Shown in pieces: positions 1-10,904 of a stretch of 64,000 nt of DNA. The stretch lies in assembly GCA_032622095.1 (NCBI GenBank), contig CP136066.1, positions 147,157,559 to 147,221,558 on the forward strand. The letters are read 5' to 3'. The translations under genes were made by a program, and so were the position numbers. A model generated the notes under the pieces. It had not been told where the DNA came from. It did not search any database and saw only the letters and a list, made by a program, of their open reading frames with translations. This DNA comes from Siphonodentalium dalli (taxonomy: Eukaryota; Mollusca; Scaphopoda; Gadilida; Siphonodentaliidae). Every line of letters starts with the position of its first letter. Position 1 is the first letter of the stretch.

Positions 1-225
1 TACATTCTCTTATATTTATATATAAGCGAGTCGTCCATAGGGCACCTCGCAATAGATTAAAAAAAAAAAAAATGCATTGGCCTAACAAGATTTACCTTGA
101 TCTTGTAAGCCAGTGCATTCTCTTATACATTTGTATATGCGAAGCTCCCTATGGGAGACTCGCATATATAAGAGAGTGCACTGGCACAGGGTTTTTAAAC
201 ACAGCTCCCGTCATCAAAGGGTTAA
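1..225. mobile_element. Family A TTAA/CCCTTT hairpin MITE, truncated by window start
   Basis: The arms read CATTCTCTTATATATGCGAG-like on one side and the complement on the other, around a loop containing GGCCTAACAA. The right end is AAAGGG followed by TTAA (222-225). The CCC terminus next to TTAA is the signature of piggyBac-type elements. No coding capacity is visible. The left end lies outside the window. Confidence 0.7.
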
Positions 226-228
226 GAG

Positions 229-1569
229 TAGAGCTGAAACGGTTAGACGGTTAACCGGTTAGCATCCGGTTAGCGACGTAACCGGTTAGAAAAAAATGAA
301 CCGGACGTAACCGCATCCCGTTGTCAGTTGAATGTGAACGTGAATAATCCTCAAAATATTAGGTTAAATGATGCAAAACTAATACTAAATCCTGTGTCAC
401 CGATAGTAGAGTGCAATGCAAGCATTAATTGGTACACGCTGTAGTATCAGATACTTAGTAGCAATTCTCGAACTGTCTGGAAGTGTCGGCGACCTTCAAT
501 CAATTCTGACCCTTTGAAGTTTTCTTCTGACAAAAGCACGTGTGCAGTCACTGTGTATCAAGTCTGAATGCACACAATGAAGTGACAACGTAAAAGTGGC
601 GTTGTGTGGCAATGCGTGCTTTCGTAACTTAATAGTTAATACTGCACGAAGCAACATGGATTCAAATTGGAACCACACCACGACATACTATATATAAAAC
701 TGTTTTACAGTGGGGTTTATAAAAACTATGTAAGTCGACAAAGTTTGAAGATTGAGATCAGCTGCACAATGTCTTCACTCTTCCCGTTCTTCCTCCCTCT
801 TGTGATTTAATATGATCAATTCAATTGAGTGACCAAACAGACATCGTAGTTGAAGCAACCCAAAACTTCTTCAATAATCTTCCCTTTTATCAAGGAAATT
901 GATGCTCCATGCTACTCTGTAACTGGTTGTGCCTGTGGAACTAATTAACACTCAATTTGGCAGTAATTGCTATATGTTAAGTGATTGCATACTAAAACCG
1001 AAACGTAAATTATATAACCTCCCAACACTAGTGTCCGCTATCATGATACCGACGAATAGCTCGAATACTGAATAGGACTGCGAGTCTGACCTACATGTAA
1101 CTGACCTTCCTTTTTGTTCTCTAGTTATTACTTTCTTGTCTTTATATATAATGCATTGGAGGATATACCAATGATGATAATGATATATTACAGATCTTTA
1201 ATATATAGTTTTGTTACTCGTTTTACCAATACCCATACTATTTTACTCGTTTTACAAATGCCCAAACATATGCTGATCACGGCAAATAAGCGATCTCTCC
1301 TGCCATTCACAAATTTCACTTGCTCATTCCCCATCACGAGAGCCAGCAAAAGAACAGTGAATGCGTGTTTTTGAATATCGTTAAATGCCGTGAATAAGGT
1401 CTTTATTTCAGCTACTATTTCTCACCTAGGTTTGTCCCTGGAGCATGGCATAATGTCGACATAATTAGTGTGAGAGAAGAATGCTACAAATTTAGCGGTT
1501 AACCGGTTGAAATCCGGTTAACCCCGATGGTTAACCGGTTAGAAGAATGGGTCAACCGTTTCAGCTCTA
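229..1569. mobile_element. Non-autonomous hAT-like transposon (element E1)
   Basis: The element starts TAGAGCTGAAACGG and ends with the exact inverse, CCGTTTCAGCTCTA. It is flanked by a perfect 8-bp duplication, GTTAAGAG, at 221-228 and 1570-1577. An 8-bp duplication with T at position 2 and A at position 7 is the hAT target preference. Both subterminal regions carry clustered AACCGGTTA motifs (240-290 and 1495-1545), which may be transposase binding sites. The 1.3-kb body encodes no recognisable transposase, so it is non-autonomous. It landed at the TTAA edge of the family A hairpin to its left. Confidence 0.85.
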
Positions 1570-1639
1570 GTTAAGAGTGGAGCCTGGAGGCTCAGCAGAG
1601 GGATATAAAAACATATTTCCACCAAAACAATCTTGTTGA

Positions 1640-2395
1640 TTTACAGTATTATTATCCATCCCTTTAATAACTGATGCGCTTTCTGATTGGGCAAAAGCCG
1701 TCAAATGATAATCTGGGGAAAAGTCATATTGGAATCCCGAAAGCCATGTTGGACTCGAATCGAGTCCAACAATCGAGTCCAACATGACTTTTAAAAAAAT
1801 ATTGGTCAGCCCTTTTAATTCAGATTGTTTGGCTTCGGCAATCTGCTACGGCAACCCTTTATCGTGGCCCAGTTTGCTTCAGAAAATGGCTTCAGCATTG
1901 CCGATTGCCGTAGCCAATTATGAGGGCTGCATTGGTACTCTGTGACATCGCAAAGTAATTCTAATCAAATGAATCGGTGAAATTGCGATGCGTGTGCAAT
2001 GCTCTGGTAGATTTAGAAGACGTTTCACTTCTGCATTGAGTTTTTTTTTCACTTCCGTGTTTACTCTTCCAAATCTGCTTTCTGACGATCAAATACAGGC
2101 TTTCTGAGGATCAAATACATGCTTTTATAGAGAATCAAGTGCCAACAAATATCAAAAATAAACACAAATGTTTTTTCCCCAAAATGTGGATAAACAAAAT
2201 GGATAATACAAATGTCATTATACAATGTTGTGTACAGTACATGTATGTGTTTTTCTTGTCCTCGTCCAGGTTGTGATGAAAAGTCATATTGGACTTGACA
2301 CTGCATGTCTCGTCCAATATGACTTTTCACCACAAACTGGACAAGTTCAAGAAAAACAAATACTCTACACAACATTGTATAATGACTTTATACTA
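1640..2395. mobile_element. Family F foldback repeat, copy 1
   Basis: This stretch is homologous to 36965-37495: the same TTATTATCCATCCCTT, GATTGGGCAAAAGCCG and ACGTTTCACTTCTGCATTGAG blocks occur in the same order. It ends in a long palindrome (about 2205-2395) whose arms contain AAAGTCATATTGGAC and CATTATACAATGTTGTGTA. This copy is interrupted by a small element at 1807-1930 that copy 2 lacks. Open frames here are shadows of the palindrome. Confidence 0.6.
1807..1930. mobile_element. Family G mini-element (CAGCCCT ends, GGCAATGCCG hairpin)
   Basis: The element has CAGCCCT at the left and AGGGCTG at the right, and ATTGGT flanks both sides (1801-1806 and 1931-1936). The interior pairs GGCAAT/ATTGCC blocks. 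It is absent from the homologous copy 2 of family F, which gives an empty-site comparison. Relatives occur at 47650-47700 and 61368-61487. Confidence 0.5.
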
Positions 2396-2565
2396 GCGTA
2401 AGAAAGAATGCATAATTTTCAATGCTATAAAGTTTATACATGTAGCACTGAAAATCATTCATTCTATCTTACACTTTGCTGGAGATCTTCATATAATTTC
2501 ATCCGTTTCATTTTCTAATATTGTATTTTGCCATTTAATAGTTTGTAAAAAGCTACTGTGTTTAA
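2396..2565. other. Unassigned AT-rich spacer
   Basis: No exon, RNA gene or repeat that I could pair elsewhere in the window. Confidence 0.4.
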
Positions 2566-2811
2566 CCCTTTCTATACTGAGTGGATTTTCTCATTCAGCT
2601 ATAAAGATTGGTTATTATTCATTTGTAGGGATGTTCAGGTAATAAAAGCAGATGACAGACAGAAAAACAGATAATACAAAAGCAGAATGATTCATATTCA
2701 TATGTGGGAAATGTTCAGATAATAAGTTCAACATGTTTGTTGAACTTATTATCTGAACGTTTCCTAAGGAAAACTACATGTATTCATCAATGAGTATTAG
2801 TATACAAAGGG
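2566..2811. mobile_element. CCCTTTCTATACT element (TTAA left flank)
   Basis: It starts CCCTTTCTATACTGAG after TTAA (2562-2565) and ends TAGTATACAAAGGG before TTAG. It contains a tight hairpin, CAGATAATAAGTTCAAC with its complement, at about 2716-2757. Related decayed copies lie at 38116-38345 and about 48127-48240. It is piggyBac-like by its ends only. Confidence 0.5.
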
Positions 2812-3568
2812 TTAGATACCCAGTAGGATAATTTCTTTACTAAAAGGATTCTCCAATTCAGTTTTATTATCCATTTTTATCTCTGAAGTGGTAATTTTTG
2901 AGACTTTAATGAGCCTATCTAGGGCATTTAAAGTTTGTATAAAAGCATTTTACTTCTTTTATGAGCTATTTTTATTGGTTTAGGAATGTGACAAATTTAA
3001 GCAAGAAAAACTTTATAGTTTGAGGCACCAAACTGCCATGGGCCATTAATAGGATTACCAACAGTGAACGTTTGTTTAATACCCATTCAAATAAGATTTG
3101 TTTACTCTTATGGGTAGTTTCTATTCTCCTAGGCTGTGAATTATTTATCATAGAGATATACATAGTGGACCCTCATCTAATTAGCATCCTGTTTGAGGTA
3201 ATCGAATTGAAATTTCTTCGAAATCCGCCCAGTCTGTGCAGGATCAATGCAGTATTATTCTTGGTTTATCAATGCTTGTATATCATCTATTGTTATCTTA
3301 GAAAAGTATTGTGAACTGCGAGGACACATGAACGTAAACTTATGAATGACTATAGTTATCCCTCTTTCTTCATTTGTTACCGAGTAACAGTCTGAGATCA
3401 ATTCATTGATCTTTAACACACAAATTCCAATGTACTGTACATTGTTAGCGTTATCTGCATAAATTTTGTCAGAGTTAAATGTCCCTTTTGCTGACGTTTA
3501 ATTGTTCACGTACAACATCTTTGAGACTAAAGTGAAAATCATCATTCTGGTATATTATGAGCATAAAG
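2812..3568. other. Unassigned AT-rich sequence
   Basis: No convincing exon or repeat. The open frames (for example 3072-3314) have no recognisable domain and no splice context. Confidence 0.4.
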
Positions 3569-3780
3569 AAATGCTCTAAATAATCAACTCTTTAACCACA
3601 GCAGAATTATGGGTAATTTTTCAAGATTTAGTCGGAAATATGGCTTGTTGCCATTCATCGGAAAGCTCTCATTGAGAGCTTTCCGATGAATGGCAACAAG
3701 CCATATTTCCGACTAAATCCTGAAAAATACCCATAATTATGCTGTGGTTAAGGAGTCGATTATTTAGAGCATTACTGTAC
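3569..3780. mobile_element. Family B near-perfect palindrome (Tc1/mariner-like MITE), copy B1
   Basis: The two arms of about 105 bp are almost exact reverse complements and meet at GAGAGCTTTCC near 3672. The termini resemble TACAGTAATGCCC of better copies, consistent with a TA target and the CAGT start of Tc1/mariner-type elements. The full family palindrome recurs at 41737-41953. Confidence 0.7.
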
Positions 3781-3801
3781 CAGAAGCAAAATACATGTTA
3801 A

Positions 3802-4006
3802 CCCTTTCATGATGGGAGCCTCGCATATACCGGTATAAAACAATGCATGGCTTAATACAAGGTCAAGGTAGATATTATAAGGCCAATGTATTCTCTTATT
3901 TATGCAAGACTTCCTATGGGAGACTCGCGTATACTTTTATGCAGGTAAGATAATGCATTGGCACAGGGTTTTCAAAAATTTCTTATAAGCTCCTGTCATG
4001 GAAGGG
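3802..4006. mobile_element. Family A TTAA/CCCTTT hairpin MITE
   Basis: CCCTTTCATGATGGGAGC follows TTAA (3798-3801), and GCTCCTGTCATGGAAGGG precedes TTAA (4007-4010). The interior holds the usual ATGCATTG...CTCGC arms. It is complete by its ends. Confidence 0.7.
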
Positions 4007-4423
4007 TTAATACTGGTAGTTGTATGGCGGTTATGTTGAAATGTGAATTTAGCTGTTTTAATGACAAATGAACATGTTACTTAATAATCTGACAACAGAT
4101 TCACCATCAAAGTGTGTTACATTGCTGTATCACTTGTGTTACTCATACGAAACCAGTGTCTGATTTTCTATAATTTCATAACTGATTTCTCGATTTTATG
4201 TACTTGTCATGTTTCAAAAAATGATTTTTTGTGCGTGGTGATAGTCATACACAAGCATGGTGCAGTAATACATTTGCTACATGTACATATCCATCAGGAC
4301 CAATCAAATAACTTGATGGGCCCATTATCTTGCATTATTTTGCAGTGCAATATTTATTTTGTACATTGTATTGCAGTGATGTGCCAATTCAGAAAATAGT
4401 CCTGTGTTGGACGATGATACATG
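4007..4423. other. Unassigned stretch
   Basis: Contains a 95-codon open frame (4112-4399) with no recognisable motif and no splice signals. I see nothing else. Confidence 0.4.
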
Positions 4424-5130
4424 TACAGTAATGCCCTAAATAATCGACTATATATAAACAACAGCAGAATTATGGGTAACTTTTCAGGATTTAGTCGGAA
4501 CTATGGCTTGTTGCCATTCATTGGAAAGCTCTCACTGAGATATCCGTACAAATTCGTTGATGAAGCACTGAAAATAGTTGTTTTGAAACTTTGTTTCTTA
4601 TATTTTCCAGTAAATTTGAGATTGTTTCGTTTACAAGTGCCTGTTAAAATGTTTCAACGGTTGCATAAAAAATTGCCTCTAGACCATGCGAAGAAAAACA
4701 AGATCTCATCGCTTTGAAATCTTAATGGTTTAATTCTAATGATTGAAATGAAGAGAAAGCAGTGGTGAAGTTTTTAAATAGTTTCATGTTAAGATAACGC
4801 AACATACATGTACATGTACCTTTTCCAGACATTCCGTTTCTGATTCAAGAATTTCCATGAATACTATTGGTGCAAGGATTGCTCATGGTCTGATTTTTGA
4901 GTTCAAAGTTGTATTTTTATTACTTCAATCAGCTTTAATCGGTCATACTGGTCCATATCATGCTCGTAGAATTGTAGTTGAATTATTTATGTACTTATTT
5001 CGATACCCTTAAAGATTCAAAAGCGAATATTAGTATGTGTGTTTGCCGATGAATATATTTCCGACTAAATCCTGAAAAGTTACCCATAATTCTGGTGTGG
5101 TTAAGGTGTCAATTATTTAGGGCATTACAC
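4424..5130. mobile_element. Family B element with about 490 bp of interior (copy B2)
   Basis: The left arm (4424-4553) begins TACAGTAATGCCCTAAATAA. The right arm (5043-5130) ends in the inverse. The short copies elsewhere join these arms directly, whereas this one keeps a unique interior. A 98-codon open frame starts in the left arm and runs into the interior (4421-4717), but it shows no transposase motif. It may be closer to the parent of the pure palindromes, or it may carry captured DNA. Confidence 0.5.
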
Positions 5131-6700
5131 TATGTACAGGAGAAAGTTTTATTTCCCATCTACCGGTTTGCGTTTTCGAGCACTTTGGTAACTTTCCCAC
5201 CTGAATCACCAGTTCATCGCATGTTTATTCAGAACTATAGTATACATTGTAGACATGTGTACCTACGATGCTGTTGCCATACATGATCAACCATACAATT
5301 ATTGACAAAGCTGTAGGAATCACTGAACTAAATGGTTTCCCATAGGCGACAGTGTTAACGTTTCGGCCAAATTCACTGAATTGAAGCCTGCAAGCCATAC
5401 CAGTGATGTTTACCCAGCTAGATTGACACCAGTTGATCACGAAAATGCAAGAAAAATCATAGGTCATGTGTTTACTTTTTAAAATAAATCCCCAAGTCTA
5501 CGACAGGGCTATCTCACAGCCAAATTTGATCTGGAAAAACCCAGGACTACAGCAATTAGTTAAATAAGTTTCCCGCTCACAAAAATCCATTCCCCCATTC
5601 ATTCACCAGTTTAAATTATTTAGATATTATGTACAAATCAAATAAATGCGATGTCATCCTTTAATAACGTGTCGCATGTATCAGGTGAAGGTCATTCTTC
5701 AGTTACCTTCACCTTTAGCATTCCACGGTGTACTCGCTCCCCGACTCTAGAACACATTTAGCTCCCTGATTCCTATATATATGTACATATGTGAAACAGG
5801 CGTTTCTTATAGTATTTTATCAAAATATAGACCTTACTGAAATCAAAAATGGATTATATCGAGCAGTAGTGGTTTATTTTTCCAATATGAGGCATCCTGA
5901 AAATTAGTGTCAATCCTCAAAATAAAGCAAACAAAATTTGATTTTTTTTTTTCAATTTTACTAGCTGATGCATCTCGTATAACTGAAGTATGCCCTGATA
6001 TACCATAATATTACTAAATTGAAGAGGAAATGTTAATATACACTTTGAGAGCGATATATTGTCAAATTTTAAACACTTTTCATGCAGAATTTGGCAATTT
6101 ATAATAAACATTTACCAAAATTAACAGAAGATTAAAATAAAAAATACTTTAATAGCAATATAAAGCAACCATTAGTCAATTTAAATATCTAAACATAATG
6201 ATACAACATCAGACACAGCATCAGACATGAAATTTTACCAGATGGCAGGGCATACAGTCTGTTTAACAAACCTGCCATGACAATTTTGCACGACAGTAAC
6301 TCTTGTGGTGATGCCACCTTCACCTTTAGCATTCCACGGTGTACTAGCTCGCTCCCCGACTCTAGAACACATTTAGCTCCCTGATTCCTGTACTCCTATA
6401 AACATGGTCTTCTTAGCTACTTTAATAATAGAATTCTTCCCCTTTCACCATGTGTTTGTTGGGACTCACAATTGGAATATTGTTGTCTCCCATATTGATA
6501 TGCCATTCTAATATGTTCTGCACAGAATTCTGTTCATTAATTTACATTTATCAGTCATTAATTATATCATTGAAAGTATTGGTTCCTATAAATAATAGAC
6601 TGGACTCAGTCATCTATTAGCCATTTACTGGCAGCTGTATTTAGGGATTTAATTCATTTTCATTCACATTCAAATTTTGACATTTTAACCCTTTGAACAC
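5131..6700. other. AT-rich sequence with a 70-bp direct repeat
   Basis: Mostly unassigned. The block CCTTCACCTTTAGCATTCC ... TTTAGCTCCCTGATTCC occurs at 5706-5774 and again at 6316-6389. The two copies are nearly identical apart from a 4-bp TAGC insertion. No gene is visible. Confidence 0.5.
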
Positions 6701-7500
6701 TGGCTCCCACATGGTACACATAATGCCGATGTCCAGATCAACCATCCATCATTGGTCTGTACATATGCTACATGTATGTGTTGCGATAACCCGAGTATTT
6801 TTTATTGGAGAGTGTTCTAATTTTATGAGCATGTTTATGATGATATATCCCTCACATGTATCTATATAGTTTTTGGTGTTGATTGGTTTAGTAATTATTA
6901 ACATCCACCAATAGACATGTTCTATCTGATGCAATAACTCAAGTATTATTTGACAGATTGTTTTCATATTGTATGTGCATGTTTATGATGACTCACCCTC
7001 ACCTATAGTTTTGGTATCGATTGGTTGATTAATTTATAAAAGAATTAACTTTTCACACACATGCATTTTGATGTAATAAGTCAAATACTTTTATTCTGAT
7101 CTGCCTTTTCTAAGCACACTCTTCATCTATATGGGTTTGGTGTTGATTATTAATTAACCCTTTTACTCTTAACTAAATTTATTAATGAGCCCTATAATAA
7201 ACTTATTTAATTGTTTTATACCATTAGATGTGATGTCCTGTTTTGAAAATATTAAGATTTTATTTCATCTGTATGGGTTTGGTGTTGATTAATGAACCCT
7301 TTTACTCTTAAACTAAATTTATTAATGAGCCATATAATGAACATATTTAATTGTTTTATACCATTAGATGTGATGTCCTGTTTTGAAAATATTAAGATTT
7401 TATTTCAATACAGTTGTAGTTGCATGTGATATAGTGATATCAATAAATTAATTATCATATGAACATCCAATATCCAGTGTTGAGAGTACATCTGCTGTAT
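6700..7500. repeat. Family H repeat remnant with an internal tandem duplication
   Basis: It begins near TGGTACACATAATGCC and carries the phrases found in the better copies at 33660-34260 and 54490-55180, such as GTATCGATTGGTTGATT and GTGATGTCCTGTTTTGAA. A segment of about 140 bp is duplicated in tandem (about 7126-7263 and 7264-7408) with few differences. Confidence 0.6.
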
Positions 7501-7670
7501 GATAACTTTGGAAAGCTATAAGGTGCACAACTCTGTTTGAACTTACTGTCATTACACATGAAATATATTAAAGGAATATGATCCTGAAAAAAAATTAGTA
7601 TTTTCTTTCAATATACCGATAATATATACATAAAATGTCCATTATGCGCATGTAATCTAATATTCGGCCG

Positions 7671-7696
7671 CTAATCGTTATTTTTATAACGATTAA
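7671..7696. repeat. Short perfect hairpin TAATCGTTAT / ATAACGATTA
   Basis: A 10-bp stem around a short T loop, immediately upstream of the E-box cluster. It could be an operator-like site or a transcribed hairpin; no function is implied by the sequence alone. Confidence 0.5.
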
Positions 7697-7737
7697 AAAA
7701 ATTCCGAAGTTAGCCGAAGATTTTGTGTTGTAGACGA

Positions 7738-7812
7738 GTCACGTGATCATCGGTCACATCACATGAGTGTCACGTGTAAACAGAAGCATAGTCACATGAT
7801 CGACCACGTGGT
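7738..7812. promoter_or_regulatory. Cluster of three CACGTG E-boxes plus CACATG sites
   Basis: CACGTG occurs at 7740-7745, 7771-7776 and 7805-7810. The first two are in GTCACGTG context, the form preferred by USF/MITF/TFE bHLH-zip factors. A CACATG lies at 7793-7798 and another near 7761. Three exact palindromic E-boxes in 71 bp of otherwise AT-rich DNA are unlikely by chance. The cluster lies about 0.9 kb downstream of the presumed THAP exon donor, within its likely first intron. Confidence 0.5.
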
Positions 7813-8287
7813 AACTCATTGACAACGCATAGATATTCAACGATACCATAAGTTTGCACGCGCAAAGCGATCATGAATTCCATCGCGGCTTTTGACGTTT
7901 GTCGCATAATGGGAGAACACTGCGAATGCAAATACATCGTGTTCTCACAATTAAACGTCTTTAGCGTGTTATTATTATATGTATCGCGATGTGTTGTTAT
8001 TATAAAGCCATGCCGCATTTTACGTAGGATCTGGACACTGGAATGTTTACGATATGATAATTGTCTAATAGTATTAACTGTGCAAGTCTTCGCATATATG
8101 CAATCTTTATATGAATATATAATATAATTTGACTATTCCGGCAACGAAAAAAAAGAGAAACACGAGCACATGTTTATATAGATAACTGACCGTAAAACCG
8201 AAATAATATATGATAATTTATTTATACATCGTGGTAGAATATACTTATTAATATATCAAAGTCTTCATCTGTGATTTATTTTACAGT

Positions 8288-8665
8288 GAACGCTCTTTAT
8301 TTAGTCATGGTAAAGGAAAATTGGGACTCGACTTAGAACAGTTGTCATCGTGATAATTTACTGTTTACACCAATACACGTAAATACATGCACACGAACTT
8401 GCGATATACATGCTTTATATATCCGTCAAAGTCGTAGCAATTTCCGGTTTATTAAACTCTTTTTATTCGCACCATATAAGGAATACTCTTAACATGGAAC
8501 GCTCTTTATTGAGTCATAGTGAAGGAAAATGGGGACTCGAGTTGCCATCGTGAATACATTACTAAATTATTCATCAATATACACCCCCACTTTAACTGCA
8601 ATGGTATGTATTCGTAACCATGACTGACTCGTCAAATGAAACGCTCTTTATTTGGTATATGTATT
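8288..8665. repeat. Local repeat around AACGCTCTTTATT
   Basis: The block AACGCTCTTTATT...GAAGGAAAATGGGGACTCGA occurs near 8289 and 8500, and its first part again near 8640. Spacing is about 210 and 140 bp. It looks like local duplication in the first intron of the THAP gene. Confidence 0.5.
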
Positions 8666-8701
8666 GGCTTTTTAGCGATAGGTTCGATTGGATATACTCA
8701 C

Positions 8702-9071
8702 GACTGGAAGCTCCGGCAAATTTATATTCTTTACGGGAGTTGACGTTTTTCTTGGGATGGCATTCTCGTCGGTGGTCCATTTGTTTAACGTGGGGGTTGC
8801 ATTTCCTCTGAGTTGTCGTCGGTAGCCACTGTTCGGGCCAAGTGTATTCGCATTGTGCTCAAAAATCATTTTTTCGAAGTGGACGGAACAAATTCAGGAC
8901 TATTTCGTTGGCAACTACTTCAATAGTTTCTGATTTTGAGTAACGGGTTTCCCCACAGAAATCCCACCAAATGTCACGTAAACGAACGTCGTTTGGAAAC
9001 GAATGCAGAATTATACCTAATTGAGAGTCACTATACCGGCCACAGCCGAAAACACTGCATTTATTTGGCAT
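8702..9071 (-). CDS. THAP-type zinc-finger first exon, with one-base frameshift
   Basis: THAP domains are C2CH zinc-binding DNA-recognition modules. Read on the minus strand from the ATG at 9071, the protein begins MPNKCSVFGCG, matching the first zinc pair Cys-x4-Cys. LHSFPND and a tryptophan follow, as in the family. The second pair (CSVHF) and the closing ATPTL motif are present, but in another frame: one extra base in the AAATT run near 8890-8893 explains the break, and without it the domain is intact. The exon ends at a strong GTGAGT donor (8701-8696). Identity as a THAP domain is firm; whether the frameshift is a real lesion or a sequencing error is open. I chose this start because it gives the usual M-x3-C N-terminus; an in-frame ATG lies 13 codons upstream. 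Later exons would lie at lower coordinates and I could not find them. Confidence 0.65.
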
Positions 9072-9379
9072 TGTCACGAATGAATTGTATATACGGGACA
9101 ATCGGGGCATATATATGGAAAATTAAAACAACATCGCGAACACATGTCGGCTCGTGTTTTTATAAGCTTTATTTTTGTCACGAAAGTGTTATCTACCCTG
9201 CTCAATCGGCCTTCGATATTTCTTGTCAAAACAATACCACGCAGCACTCATGACAAATCACAAGTGAAGATAACTCACCGGGCGTTGAAAATTCACCACG
9301 TGTACACAATGTTATTGACATGCCATGCCCCGCAGTAATTCCATTACACTCACGCGCTCGATTCCGCATTTTCCATCGC

Positions 9380-9465
9380 CACTCTATGACGTCATATAGG
9401 TAGACACAATTAACTCCGACTCAGATTCCGTGTTTTTAATTAGTTTACTCATTTGACGTCATATG
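9380..9465. promoter_or_regulatory. Two perfect CRE sites (TGACGTCA)
   Basis: TGACGTCA occurs at 9387-9394 and 9454-9461; both are followed by TAT. They lie about 320 and 385 bp upstream of the THAP start codon, in a CpG-enriched segment. They suit a promoter bound by CREB/ATF-type factors and reading leftward. Function is inferred from motif and position only. Confidence 0.45.
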
Positions 9466-9599
9466 AGGATTTGCGACGGAGATAGCCGACAACCGGTGGG
9501 GGTATTATTTATTTATTTCTAGGCTTATTTATTACGCGATTGTTATGGGACTTGGATCATTGTGATCACAATAGGGGTGGGTTTCCGATAGTGTTTTGT

Positions 9600-9960
9600 T
9601 GTTTCATCAGGATAGCAATCCTTTAAAGAGTAATGAAATCCAGCTGCTATTCTGGCCAGTGGCTAGAGGCAAAGATAAACAGTGCTGGTATTCAGTTGTT
9701 TACCATATGTGTAAAAATGTTATTAATGGATGACACTCAAGTTTATCCAATTCCCTTAAAATTCAATACAGGGTTTTTGATGACAGACCCCTCACCTGTA
9801 TCAGTGTCTGATATATTTCCATTGATCTGCTCAGATCAAAATTAACCCTTCCCAAGGATTCCAAAGATGCATGCTATATATGGGCTCTTTCTCGTGCTTG
9901 TTGCAAACCGATCATTACCAAGATGGCTATTCCTGTCATTTTGCAAGCACCAGCGTAGCC
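9600..9960. repeat. Family H-related remnant
   Basis: Shares GACCCCTCACCTGTAT and AATTAACCCTTCCCAAGG phrasing with 55350-55460. The small open frame at 9633-9845 lies inside this repeat and is not a gene. Confidence 0.4.
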
Positions 9961-10900
9961 ATTATTAAAACATTTTTAAATATACTGCACTGCCCTAAGT
10001 AAATGACTCCTCGAACTTCACCCCAGTTAGGCCTCATTTCCGATTAAACTTCCAAGGATTGTGTGGTTAAAAGGCATGTAATAAGCAACTGGTATGAAAC
10101 AGTAACTTCCAGTACAATTGAGGCTCCAGCTAATTTATTCGTGTCATAGAAATGACAATTCGCTGACAGTCAGCAGTTAGCTAGAATGTATCTGAAGTCC
10201 AGGACTACACATACATGTACTTGTATAATAACCTGGGGTTTCTTTTCTGCATTTAATCGCAGTGCCATGGCAGTCACAGAACCGTTAACTGTGCAGTTAT
10301 AGTTTTAGCCCTGTTATAAATAATAACCACATAATAACCCCAGTTACTGGGTCACTTACTTAGCGGAGTACAGTATACCGGACATGTACATCTATGTTCT
10401 TTAACGTTTGATACAGATTGGCTTTTTCTCAAATCGTCCGAATAGGCAACACCGAGAAAATACACCATTGTTAAAAACGTCGACTCTGAATTTTGCCGTC
10501 GACTAGTCGGAACATAGTGTATTAGTTCCATGTATAACGTTTTCAAGATCGATTCCGACATAAACGGTGTTAACTGCGCGTAAGTTACGGTAAGTATAAC
10601 GTTTGGTAGCACCCGGAATGAATTGACAGTGTTACTAGTATAGACACACACGGTGACCCGACTATTAATTGAAAGAATGAAATTGACAACACAATGTCTC
10701 ACTCGTCATTTGAGGTCAAAGACATCACTGCGACATGATGGCAATGATTGACGCGGCTTTATCGTTTGTCGGAGACCGCTTTGATCTAGACACTGTGTAT
10801 ATTTCAATTGATCAATTGAAGGTCGCTTAAGGTGACGTCATTGTTGCTACCGTATATATATATAAATGATCGAGTTTCTAATCATTATCCACCACATGTC
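9961..10900. other. Unassigned region with a lone CRE
   Basis: A decayed family B remnant lies near 10000-10080. A 116-codon minus-strand open frame (10702-10352) has no recognisable domain. A CRE (10833-10840) and a TATATATA tract follow. I see no supported gene. Confidence 0.35.
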
Positions 10901-10904
10901 TAAT

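Noticed and set aside
10352-10702. 116-codon minus-strand frame
   Set aside because: No recognisable domain, no splice context, and chance frames of this size are expected in 64 kb.
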